Below, in pieces: positions 22,400 through 35,300 of a DNA stretch of 64,000 nucleotides; within the stretch, counting starts at the first letter, position 1; each line of letters opens with the position of its first letter. The stretch is taken from assembly GCA_963580455.1 (NCBI GenBank), contig OY756957.1, positions 28,426,501 through 28,490,500 of the forward strand. The letters are read 5' to 3'. The notes beneath the pieces were generated by a model. The model was not told the origin of the DNA. It searched no databases and saw only the letters and a program-made list of their open reading frames with translations. The position numbers were made by a program, and so were the translations under genes. The DNA is from Euonymus europaeus. Its lineage: Eukaryota > Streptophyta > Magnoliopsida > Celastrales > Celastraceae.

Positions 22400-24838
22400 A
22401 TGGCAAGAGATAGTTGCTTGGCTCGGATCACCGCCGGCGTTGCCGTGGGAGGGGCAGTTGGTGGCGCTGTCGGTGAGTTTTGATTAGTCAATTCCTTTTT
22501 GTCTCTTCCAAAAACCCTAATCTTTGGGTTGCTGAGGAGACTGTAGTAAAAGAATAGTTTGGCTTTTTGTTTTTTCTTCCTTTTGGTTTCTGAAGAATGA
22601 GCTCAATTGGGGCAAGGCTTACTCTGACAGTCTGACATCTCATTCTTTGATTCTTCTGTTATTCAAGAAGTTCTGCGTTTGCGATTTTTGACATGTTTCA
22701 CTGTGATCGAGACCTGGACCACCTGCTTGTGAAGTGACACTGTTAAAAACTTCATTTGAAGCTGCAAAGGCAAAATGATTTGTATTTAATTAGTTAGGAT
22801 AGACAGCTTGGAAGATCAATTTATATGTTTGGGGTTTTTGCATGTTAGACTGTTAGGCTCTGCTTCTTGATTACTTGAATTAGCTGGAGTTAACAGTATT
22901 CGGTAAACTTTTGTTATAAACTGTGCGAGTGATCCTATGTTATTTGCAGTGTAGGATACTTATCAAGCACTGTTTTATATGTAGTAATACATGTTTTTAT
23001 GGTTTCCATATTCATCCAGTAATAGTTCAGCTTGAAATACTGTATAATATTTGGTAAACAGTACAGAAATTATTGTTAGAGGGGTGGATTAAGCAGATTG
23101 AACTTCTATGAGAAAATTCAGAAAGATAAAAGATCAAAGCTAAACCCTTTGCAATAGGCTTTCGCAACCCCTGGCAGAGTCTTGGAAAGGCTGATGTACA
23201 TAGTCTTATTCCCTTGCTTCCGGGAGGCTGTTTCTTTAACTCTTGAGGAAGCACTTTTCAAAGGAGAATAGTTATAACTTATAATCATCATAGACTTCTA
23301 GTGAATTGCTCTAAAGGGTTACTTGGATGGGAATTGAGGATTTCAGTACAGGATGTGACCATTTAGTAGCAGATAGAAGATAGGATCATAGGAATATAGA
23401 GAGTTATAGTATTTTGGATATGATATATTTGCTCCATTGACATAGCAAATGCATTCATATTTTGTTTGTCTTAAGGGAAAAAAAATTTGGTACCTCTTCT
23501 ATTTAGGGGGGTCTCCTGATGATCTGATTATATATTTGTATATACTATATAGACACGCATATCATACAAATGTTGATGTTTATGTGCATATATATTAAGG
23601 CTATTGCCATTGCATAGCTTAACTGCTTATATGGACTCCTGTTGGTACAAATACGCACTAATACATGGGCAAAAACACACGCAACACTTGCTCTTAGATT
23701 TTCTACATGTATAGAAAACAAACCCACTCATAGACATGTATCTACACATATATTTGTTTGTATGCCATTTGCATGTGATGCTATGCGATATGAGATACTA
23801 AATAAATTATCTACCCATCTCCTTTGTGGGTAGCAAACTAGCCATGTTGATTGAGTTGTACTTATATATGTACTTGTGCAGGTGCGGTTTATGGGACTTA
23901 TGAGGCTATCCGATATAAGGTAATGCCTCTAATATTCAAACTTCTTATTTTATCTTCCTCCTCTGCTCTCTGCAATTCAACTGATGAATACATGTAAGAA
24001 TTTTTCAGTCTGACAGTTTTACCGGCTGCTCAATTAGACTATATTTTAGTTGTTTAATATTTTTCATCGTAGTTTAATTTGATATATTTGAATTTTTCTT
24101 TCCTATTGAAATTCAATGCTTGAGGTAAAATGATGATTTGCAATGAGGATACAGTTGTAGCACTGAAAGCTTGGAAACTTTGTTCCATACATTTTAGCTT
24201 TTGTTACTGATGATGCCTCTTTATCCACTAATAAATTTGGCGTGAATGATAATTTGATGTTTGTTTGAGCTATACATTACTTCCAACATCATGCTATGCA
24301 TGCATGAGATTGTGCTTGTGAATGAAACTGGTTAATGTATTTAAGCTCCACACTTTGTTAACAAGTCTTTCCCATTCAAAAAATAGAATGTCACCTTTTA
24401 TAATCAATGATGCTCCACCTATCTTGTATCTCCCTTTAATCCACCCGTCCTTGAGGCATCAACTTTTTTGTGAGATCTCACATTATGGCCAGCCTTGCTT
24501 GCTTCAGTGCATTATTCCAATATTGGTGTATTGGGTGCATTTGATCAGACATTCATTGATGGCGAGATGCTGTATAGCTTTGTCTATCTCCGCGTATAAT
24601 TCCTCGCTGGCATGTGATGGACCTATTTGGCGCATGTTACTGCCTGCACACACGGACACACATGCCACACACAGGTCCCATAGGTTAATGCTTTTCCATG
24701 ATGGTTCTTATTTGTACTCTGCAGGTTCCCGGACTGCTAAAAGTTAGGTATATTGGACAAACAACATTGGGTAGTGCAGCTATTTTTGGTCTTTTCTTGG
24801 GTGCTGGAAGCTTGATACATTGTGGGAAATCTTACTGA
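22400..24838 (+). CDS. ROMO1/Mgr2-like mitochondrial inner membrane protein
   Basis: Three exons, 22400-22472, 23882-23919 and 24725-24838, give 74 residues. The protein starts MARDSCLARITAGVAVGGAV and ends LIHCGKSY. It has two hydrophobic, glycine-rich segments: residues about 11-30 with repeated Gly spacing, and residues about 49-68 (TLGSAAIFGLFLGAGSLIHC). This is the small two-helix pattern of ROMO1 (reactive oxygen species modulator 1) and yeast Mgr2, a TIM23 translocase component. Location in the inner mitochondrial membrane is inferred from the family. All introns are GT-AG. Introns 1 (1.4 kb) and 2 (0.8 kb) are long for such a small gene and hold nothing I recognise. Confidence 0.92.
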
Positions 24839-26374
24839 ATGCTCTTTCGATGGTACTTTTTGGTTCATAAGGTTGTATTTTACATAATTATGAGAGAAGA
24901 CAAGTTTTCTTCTGCTCATCAAATAATTATGTTAAAAGATGAATTTGCATGATTCATAAGATAACTTTTTTGTTTGTTCTTTTTTGATTGCCGAAGCCTG
25001 TCAGAGAGAATACTCAACTATTATCTGAGTTAAAATACTTGATCATCTACTTTGTTTAAGCTTTTATTTTGGTATAAACAATCTCGCATCCAGGACCCTG
25101 AGAAAGGAGAGAGCTGTTTCCACACAAAGACCATATGGAGGCAATGCAACCCTCTTAGGCATCCCCTTCTACAACTACTCTTCTGAGTATTGTTAAAATT
25201 GGCAAATACATAAATAACTTATTAAGAAATACCCATAAACAACTTTTCAAAAGAATAATTTGGTTCCTTATATTCAGAAATAAAATAAATGCAAACCATA
25301 CAAATGGTTATGAGTGAGAGCAGATAAGGATTGACGGTTGAGATTGTCCATGACAACTAAGGAAAAACATCATATTTGAAAAAAATAATTTTAGAGAAAA
25401 TTGAATCCTTCTGTAATATATTGTTCTTGTTTCTGTATTGAAATAGAATCTTGAGAACCACAAAGGAACAGAAGCTGAAGAAATTGTGTACTTATGGCGA
25501 TGAGATCAAGCCTTATTTAATGAGTGGCCGAGCAATTTCTTATGGACACAGGCATTCCTGGCTACCAAAATTGCTACTTCTGATTCCTGCAAATGAATAA
25601 TCATACATGTCTCAATACTCCAAATAATAATTATGGCAATAAAGTTTAATTTATTTGAATCTCTCAAACATATTATATCCAACAATCGTGTGGTAATAGC
25701 TTTATGATTATTTAAGTTTCCGGCCAAAAAATCTAAAATTGTTGAGAAAGATTCTACAATCAGCTATCCCTTTCATACCATGGTAAGTAGTGTCATGAAA
25801 AGGGAGGCATGTCAGCAAGCAATTCAATAGAAAATTCACACTCATTTCCCCAGCTAACATGCACTGAATTGAGACCTCAGTTATGCCAAAACGGAGATCA
25901 GAATTCAATTGCAAAACAGGTTCTACTAAATAATTGCCATTCCATTTGCATGGATAATATGACTGTGCAAGACAATTCAATCAAGAAGACCCTCGGAACT
26001 CGAAAGGGAAGGTTCCCGGTCAACAGCTTAGACAATAAAACCTAAGGTTGTTCACATACAAAGCATAACCCATATTTTGTGACTTGTAATAAAAAAAATA
26101 TATCATGCCTGAAAGATGTCTAAAATGCTGCTATTGACCAACAATATCATTATGCCACTGCCATTGACTACATTACAACTTGAATCTTAAACTTCATGAA
26201 TCTCTCTAATTAAATATCTGTCGATCCATTGGCCAAACAAAATATGGGAACGCGAGAAATATTCACACAAAACAAAATGAGAATAAAAGAGGATGACAGA
26301 AATCACTATTACAAGATGAGAACATACAGCCTGCTACAGTTCTATAAGATTATCCTCTCTGACATAAGACTGGG
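24839..26374. other. Convergent 3' flanks of the ROMO1-like and FY genes
   Basis: AT-rich DNA containing the ROMO1-like 3' UTR on the left and the FY 3' UTR on the right (about 26200-26374). No open frame in it shows family resemblance, and I see no repeat or RNA gene. Confidence 0.55.
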
Positions 26375-29300
26375 CTACTGAGGAGTTTGGGAATGGGGAG
26401 GAGGTCCTGCTGGTGGTGGTGGAGGGGGAGGCATTCCAGATTGATTTCCAGACTGCAACAACCAAAAGTAAATATGTTAGCTATGCACTCTTCCACAATT
26501 CGAAACTAATGTATAATGCACAGCAGGAACCCTGCACAATGCCATGAGCTGCTGAAGTTTTTCTCATCAATTCCGTTCTACTTAAGTTACAGATGCCATA
26601 CACAATAAAATGCAAATCTAATTTACAATGCAGGAGTTTTCATCAAGCAACACCTCTCTCTAGTAGTACTATCAACTATGATCCAGATTGGAAAAAGTGA
26701 AACATAAAAAAAAATTGCATATCAAATAACTAAAGCAGATTACAGCGAAGCTTTTCTTTTTCTTTCTATTTCCATTATTCTCATATTGCAGGAAAACCAC
26801 GATAATCAAATGTATAAATGCTTCTAGAAAGGAAATATTATGAGGAACATTTGGACAAACTGTCGTGCATCATCTTTTTGTTTCTTTGAAAGAAGAAAAA
26901 TAGAGGTGGTACCAAGCAATAGAAGCATGCAGAGCATTAGGACAGTTCACAACATTTCCATAATGGAAGTGATATCAGTGAAGATCTTTTTTTTATGTTC
27001 GGGGTGGGGGGGGTTTGGTGGGTGGGTGTTGAGCATATTTAAGCTTTTGATATCACAAGACGAGGCTATAGAGAACCTAGGCCATGTTCAGCAGAGGGGA
27101 ATAGTCAGAGAAAGGGAGGAAAGGTTCAAGGTATAACACCTAAAATAGAATCATGACACAGCAGCAAAGTTGCTTCGCTACATCGCTACAGCCTATATGT
27201 CATGGGTACAAACCACAGATACATCTCTACGATGTGGGTATTTCCTCTTTCTACTATCTCTAACTTAAATTGTCATTTCTTCCAACAACTGCTATACTAT
27301 TGCACATATTTACTTCCCCTCAAAACTGACAACAGTGGCCGGAAGTGGTTTTGGTTTGACATTTTTGTTAACAATCATCAACATCGTTTCCTTTTTCCCT
27401 CTTCCTGGGCAGACTTATTGATGAATTAAAAATAATATATGTTCAAAGACAGTTGTAGATGATCTTTATATATGGATATGAGGCATGGGCATCTCAAAAG
27501 AGGCACAATATACAGAGTACGTTAACTAGAAGTTAGATAAATGAGGCCGAGCGAAAGAAAGAATGCACAATGACAGGCTATGTGACAGGAAGAATCTATC
27601 TATATTGAATACTACTAATGCAAAGAGATAATGAACACAGACAAATACAAATGCATGTCTTGCAACAAGTTGATGATTCAGCTTTACCGGATATCCTGTA
27701 TTAATTAGAAAATACGAATTTAGAATGTGTTTGGGTTATCAAAATTTGAAAACCTTTCACTTTCTAATGCATTAAAGTATCCAATTGGTGGTGATTCGAA
27801 CTGCTAGATTAAAAATTCAAGTATTTAAACACTTGCAATTTAGGAACAAAAGATTTTAGAGCACAGAACACACAATAATTAATTTTTAGCAAAAGCTTTG
27901 AGTCTACCAAGAAATTTCATTACTCGCTGGCCATGTCATTCTCTTCATTTCTAGTTGTTATACCCTTAAATCTCTTGCACATAATGAAGGATTGCTGCAT
28001 TTATAATAGATTGATAACATTAAATGCTCTTGTGAAGATTCTATCAGGTAAAATCGTAGTTATAATTCATGAATAATAAACTAAGTAAAGCAAATGTGTT
28101 AACTCAGCCTGGTAACATACTCGGCCCACACCCGAAGGACGGTTGCAGTAGGTTGGCAGCCAATCTAAAACTATACTGAACTTTATGAACAGGAAACCAA
28201 CAGAAAATAGTTGGGCCACCTATTTGTGACGCACTGCAAAGCAACTCGAGTGTAGTGAAAAAAGAAAAGCATGCTCACAAAATAAATTGACACAAAATTA
28301 GGAAAGTTTCATTGGATGCGCTACAATACAATGAAGAATACGATAAGGAAAGAGATTATTAGGTCTAGGATAGGCACACTGATTAAAGATAAGATTTGAG
28401 AAAATCGCTCAAGATGGTTTGAACTTTGAACATTTACAGTATAAACAAAATTCGAGCCGAAGATACTAAAATGAGAAGGCAACTGAAAAAAACTCAGATT
28501 GAAGTAATTACTGGCAGAATCTATAGGGATAATTGAGAGTGAAACTGTATATCGAAGAATGGTTGAGCAGAATTCACGTGGTGGACTTCCACTAATTTTC
28601 AATTAAGGGTTCGTGTAGCCAATCCCAAATGGTCGGGGATAGAGGCTTGATGATGATGATTGAAGCAAACCTCAAAAATCCCAGGGAAAACTGCAATAAA
28701 CCATATTCAGATAAGCATTTAATAATTTGATAACCATGTCTTAAGAGTTGAAGGGATCCATTTGCGTCTTTGGAATAAAATTAACTGTGTGATTGGAAAT
28801 AATCTGCAATGAAGGGACGAACATTTATTAGTTTTGGGCAATGACAGTTTCCATTCTTTGGCTATTGAATATTGATTTAGCTGCTGGAGCCTTTATGTTT
28901 TCTTGGGGGTGGGGCTTTGAGGCTTTCCTTTCCTTTATGTTAACCTGCACGGAGCACCATCCTTTTTTTTTCTTCCTGAACTGTTAAAAAAGCCGAAGTA
29001 AATTTTTAGTATTAGCTTTTGTGTTATTAATCTTAACAGGGAACATACAGATCCTTGACAATCATTTTTGATTGAAGATATTTTCATGATTTTCCTAAAA
29101 GAAAAGTTAAAATAAATGTAAATTTACTTGGATATACGAACTTAGACAATGCATCGGAAAATGGCCCCTTCCCTCCCTGCTATTGCTCAGCACCCAAACG
29201 TAGCCTGGAGGAGGAGGAGGAGGAGGAGGAGGGGAGGGGGATAATAAGCTTTCTGCCTTACTATCAACCTAAGTATAGTTACTACCTGAATGAAACGAAA

Positions 29301-32300
29301 ATACGGGGAATTGTCTTATCATATCAATATATAAACTTGTCAAGTCTCTCATAAAACTTTATGAATCCAGCCAGCATTTGTAGTAGTATAGACAATGAAA
29401 TCAAAGAAAACTGAAGAATTGGACAAATGAAACAGTGCCGGTGACAAATTAGTGCCCTCGCCCTCTTACCTGGAATGGGTTAAAACCTGGCATCATTGGC
29501 ATCTGTCCAGCTTGGGGTCGATTATAAGGACCGCCCTGAGTATAAATTTGAGCCCCACTTGGATTTGATGGGACTTGAATATTTTGCATGCTGTTAGGGA
29601 AGCCTCCAACTGGAGGAGCTCCACTAGTGGGCAAGGATCCAGAGTGCATTGGATTCATGCCCATAAAATGGCCTTGTGGCATTTGAGGAACCATCTGATT
29701 CATCGTACCTTGCATTCCCTAAATCCATAGAAATTAAACAAACATGAAAGATTAAGGATGCGTTGTTTAGCTGCATATTACAAAATGAATTTCCCATAAT
29801 AACTTCAAAGAATAGTAACTTGGAACAATTTTGAGAATTAAAATAAGTAAAAAAAACTCATTTGGGTAAATTGTTCCAAAAAACCAATAATAACAATAGT
29901 CTATGAATATTAGGAGATTATGAGCCATGTTAAAAGGTCAAGCATCACCTTTCAGTCTCTATTCCAGGGGAGATACAAATTTTCTTTCTCCAGAAAAATA
30001 AAATAACAAAGGGCTACATGTATTGTTTCTTCATAACGTAATTCAAGGATTTTTTATGTAAAGGAGTGTTCTCTGGGAGTTTTTTTGGAGGGGTGGCTAA
30101 TTGTGCTTAAGGATTGGTTGTGTGGTTCTTATTCTAATTTTCTTCAGTCTCAAAATGGTCATCTTGTAATTTTGGTTGCTTTCGGGTTGCAACCCCTTGG
30201 TGCTGTTAATAAATCTTTTTTCGTTCAAAAATATAAAATAATTGTAAGTAGTGGCAATAATATAGGAATATTGAGTTGGTCACAAGAACACAACCTAAAA
30301 TTCAACAGGACTCCCCTTTAGTTCAGCTTTCTGTTAGCCAGAAAAATAAGAGACAAAGCCAAACTAGTTCTTAAGTGAGTCAAATGAACTGCAAAAGAGG
30401 CCGTCTTCTATATCTTCAAGGTACAAACTAAGTGTTAAGTGGAAAACATGCTCATTTTAAACTGATAACCAGAGGTAAGAAATTAATAAATATATATAAC
30501 ACTTACTACACCATACCATTGGTCCAGGCATTTGCTGTGGATGTGATGAAGGCACGGGCATCGAAGAGGGAATTGGTGAAGGCATACCGAGTGGGGGCAT
30601 CTGAGGTGGAGGACGAGATAGATGATGAGGGATTAATGGACGCTGCAGTTGCTGCATATTTGGAGGAGGCATTGACATGGGATGCATTTGCTGCTGAAGT
30701 GTCTGGTGGTGATGTTGTGGAATGTGCTGTGGATTTTGCTGATATCCTTGCTGTGAATTGCCAGCAAGAAGAGAGGGATGGGGACCAGGAGGCAGAGGAG
30801 GAGCTCCTAGAGGCATTGACATTGGAAAAGGCTGCTTCTGTTCCCCCTGAGCTGATGCATCAAGAGAGGACAATGGCATTGCAACTCCAACACCAGGAAT
30901 GGTTCCATCATTTCGACTTAACCCCCCAGCAAAAGGTCCTGGAGTTGTTGGAGTTTCAGGAGCAGCAAAATTACCAGAGAAACGACCAGCAGACACAGGG
31001 TTTTGCTCACCATAACCTGAAACAGAGTAGACGATATTGATAATAGAACTCCAAAAGATCGAATATACACATGCAATTCACAGGAGAGATGACAAAAAAA
31101 AGGAGGTGGGATGAACAGATATACATCTGGAAAAAGAAATGGTGCATAAAAAAAATCAAAATTTTCCATAAAAGCTCAAAATAACAATCAAAAGTATTTG
31201 GGTAAAAAATTGGTACCACCATCCTAGAGAGCAAAGGCATAATACAAGAACCTGACAAATCTGAAGATACTTATATAGTTTTAATAGAGAATAGAGGTCC
31301 GGAAAGAAAAGAATATTAACAACCTTGGTTCTGAGCCATGTTAAATTTGTCTCGCACAGTGTCCCCGGGCCTATTTCTGCACCAAAACTTCGTTGTGTGA
31401 TCATTGCTACCACTGCAAAAGAGCATAAAGTTTAGTCATGGAAAAAAAAGGTATGAATGTCATGCAAAAATTCATATAAATTGAAACAAGTATGAATGTA
31501 CTTCAATAGAGATGTTCGTAAGGATTATTAATTAAACAGGAAACCACTAAAAACAACACAAGGATATCATCAAGGATATGTTGCCTACCTGCAAAGAAGA
31601 TATCCAGTAGGATGCCATGCAAGATCCCACACGCTATTATCATGGGCACCAGCAGTGTCAACCTGGGGAGTTTCATGCCTGTTCGTAAGAGAAAACCTTA
31701 GGATTCATGGAAAATATGGTAACAACAACAATGCCTTTATAAGGAACAAACAAAACCGAGGCAACATTTAATTATCAAAGACTAGGGGATCTCTCTGTGT
31801 GTGTATGTGTGTGTCTCAAGCACACACTCAAAAATAGTGCTTTACTTCAGCTATTCCTCCAACTTCTCCTTCTCATCTCTCCACAAATGCCTGGAGCTTC
31901 ATGCCTCCTGTTTTTGTAATTCAGAATTCTGTAAAGCAATTTTTCAAACTCCCAAATAATCTTCCCAACCTTAGAAGCACCGATACAAGTGTGGAGGAGC
32001 GGGGATACAGGTGCAGTTGGATACGACTTATATAAATATTATTTTATATATATTTATATAACTTTCAAAAAGATAACAAGTGTAAACTTTTGAAGGGTAT
32101 TAATATACATATATATACATACAATGCAAACGAACAGAACAAGTAATTCACCAATTATTGCTCAAAAAGTTCACCTAAGTATTGATCCCTTCCTAAGGCA
32201 TACCAGAAACTGACATGGTGGAGGGTATTAAAATAAGAGAACTCGTAAAAGGTTGTTCTATATCTGGAATAAAACTTACCCAACAAGCCAATGGAAAATG

Positions 32301-35300
32301 GACCCATCAAAACTCCCACTGACAAAGTATTCTTCATGGAAAGGATGCCATGCCAATGCTACCACATTGCAAAAGGAATGTATGTTATATTCACCAAACT
32401 TTAAAAACTTTACCAGAACAAAAGTTAGCAAATGCAATTAGGCTACAGTGAATTTGATCCACACACCCAAAATTAATTTTAAAAATTGAGGAAAAATAAA
32501 GGGGAACTAGAAAAACTTTCAGACAAATTATAAAGCACTAACTAACAGGCAACAAATAGCAACAAGGCCGAATCCAAATACCAGAGAAGATGAATGACTA
32601 TCACTGATAACTAACGACAAGAGGTGTAATTAAAAAACAAGTGTAAACTTTTTTCTATTTCAGGAACCATTCACTGCAGTTACGTGGATATTGCAAAGCC
32701 ACCCAAATCACTAGTTTAGTAAAAACAGCATGATTTTATTAGTTCTCAGCATTTGGATTTTGGACATGATCAACTTTACGCAAACTTATAGCTAGCATGT
32801 CCATAAGATCTTATTGTCACAAGTAGGCAGTTTATGCATGGCTGATTCACATTATGTTTCACAAATAAGCCATCCAACGCACTTACCAGTCACATCTTTC
32901 CGGTGCCCACGGAAAGACTCAAGCTCCTTCATAGCCCTTATGTCATAAAGCTGCAAATTTGGAGCAGTAGTTACATGATCAACCAAGGAGAAATGCAAAG
33001 ATAACAAAATAATAGAAGTCAAGACCACAAACCAAACATCAAGAACTCAAAAATTAAATGACAGCTTCACAGGTTTAACAAAGGTGTCCACCTTGATGAT
33101 TTGATCTTTTGAAGCAGTTAGCACCCAGTTACCATTTTCGTTCCATTTAACGCAGAGCACTGTGTTCTTGTGGCCATGACTGCAAATGGAATTCAAGATT
33201 GCTCATAAGAAATAAATTTTTAACTAGACTTTGAGTTTAAACCATTGTGCAATCATACTCACAAGGACGAAAGTTCTCTCCCAGATCTAGCATCCCAGAG
33301 TTTCACAAGGTTGTCTTTCCCACCTAACAGGTAAAAGGAAATTGAAATGAAAACTTAACAAAGATCGCAGAAGGGGAGCAGACAGTGAGTTAGCAAACCT
33401 GAAACCAGCAGAGACTTAGTTGGATGCCAATCAACACTCTTCACATCCCAACCATGGCCTGCCTGAGTTCAAACCATGCACAAAATAGGTTACTTCACGC
33501 GCACTAAGAAGTACTTAAGGGAATAAACTTGTAATTAAGTCTCCAAAATTCTAAAACTTATAAAAAAGTGAAGTCGGATTTGCTTACAAATAACAGTCAT
33601 ATTATCAAACCATATATTGCATGAATTAGAACATATTGCCAAAGCATATACTGCATGAATTATAAAAGTGAAATACCAGACCTGAAACTTCTGCTTGCTA
33701 AAAATAGTCTAAATAAATGCTATAAAACATGAGGCCAGAACATCATAGTAGAAATGGGACAACAATAATGCACACTCACGCAGGCGTCCTAATAGAACAT
33801 TTGGTCAAGGTTCCCTAATTACGACCAAGTTTGGCATCGCTGTTGCTTATCAGCAGCTGTTTAAAGAGGACTCTTCCTAAAGCTGTTCCCATGAGTTACG
33901 GTGAGAATTATGTTGGTAATTACACGTCTAAAATTTCTTTTGAAAGGAGTACAATAATTGATTAAAATGTGTTGAAAATGCTCACGCTAATTGAATGCAA
34001 CCAGAGATTTTCATTGTCCAGTTACAAATAGAATACAACAAATCTTATAAAAGAAGCCCTCCTCCTGATTTTTTTTGTTTTTTATAGCAAGAAAAAGAAA
34101 AGGAAAACATGTCAATAAAAGTGGCCCAACAATTTTTGTTGCCCAAACAAAACCTTAACAGAGAAGTAATTCCTTTATAGACACGATATAAATTGCCGCA
34201 AATTACTATACAGGAACTGAAATATAAAAGTACATAATGGATAACTGATGTACAATAGGACAAACTATCTGGTGTCGGCTACATGACACCATAAGAGAAA
34301 TTAGCAAAGAAACATCACTTTTGTAACTGAATATTTAAATCAAAATTAACAAAGAGGCATTCTGTGTTCCAAAAGGTCACATGGACAAGAACAGATCCAA
34401 GAATTCAGAAGGATATTAATAGCCACAATAATCTTGTCAAATACAATAATGGTCACAAGAATCGCCTAAGCTTTATGGGGAATAAACTCAATCTCATACC
34501 AGATGAGTATTCAAAGCACATTACCAGTTAGTGACCGCTCTTCTTGGCAGCGAGCAAAGTCCCAAACTTTAACCGTAGTATCATCGGAGCATGAACAGAA
34601 CTTCAAGTCTGTCCTACAGAAGCTGTGATAAAATGATATTATAAGACATCCATTGTATAAATGAGATGAGAAAAAATAATAAAATAAAGATGTACCTTAA
34701 ATCACGGACTGATTCCTTATGAGCTGATTTATTGGCCTTAACATTATTCATGTTGTTCTGCCAATACCTAGAGTTGGCTCAACATATTTGCATCAATGTT
34801 AGATGTGCTTATATAAATATGAAACAAACAAGGGGAAAAAAATGTATGAAATATTGTTTTTACTTTATTGCACCCCCATCATCACCAGAAACCATCCAGT
34901 TGTCATTATGACTCCATACCATAGACCTGATTGCTTGATCATGAGCCTCAACAGAACAAAAAAAAGTTACAATAAAAGCCATCAATTAAAATAAATTCCT
35001 GATAAAATTAGGGTGGCACACAACATACATGGGGGTCGGGTGCACCCTCTTGGTGCCCTAGGGAAAAAATTCTTCTTTGGCATTCAAAGGAAAGAAAAAG
35101 GAACATTTCAAAAACACACAATACCTGAAGAATCATTTCAAAATTAAATGATTGTCCATTCCAAAGAGTAAATTCTCCACTTTGGGAGCCAGTAATAAGA
35201 CGTCTACCAGTAGGAGTCCACTGAGAACGTCAAAGAGGTCACCCATATCAGATTTGGAAACATCAAGTAACACAAGATCAAGACTTGAAGAGAAAAAACA

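Noticed and set aside
24322..24747. Open frame of 141 codons in ROMO1-like intron 2
   Set aside because: It runs across the exon 3 boundary in the wrong frame and resembles no family; chance openness is likely.
30060..30240. Possible tail of an L1-type LINE in FY intron 16
   Set aside because: A short frame ([13 protein letters not shown] end followed by an A-rich run) is suggestive, but the match is too short and unspecific to call.
30432..31040. Open frame of 202 codons on the plus strand
   Set aside because: It is the complement of the proline/glutamine-rich FY exon 16 (30517-31016); that low-complexity composition keeps the opposite strand open. It has no family resemblance.
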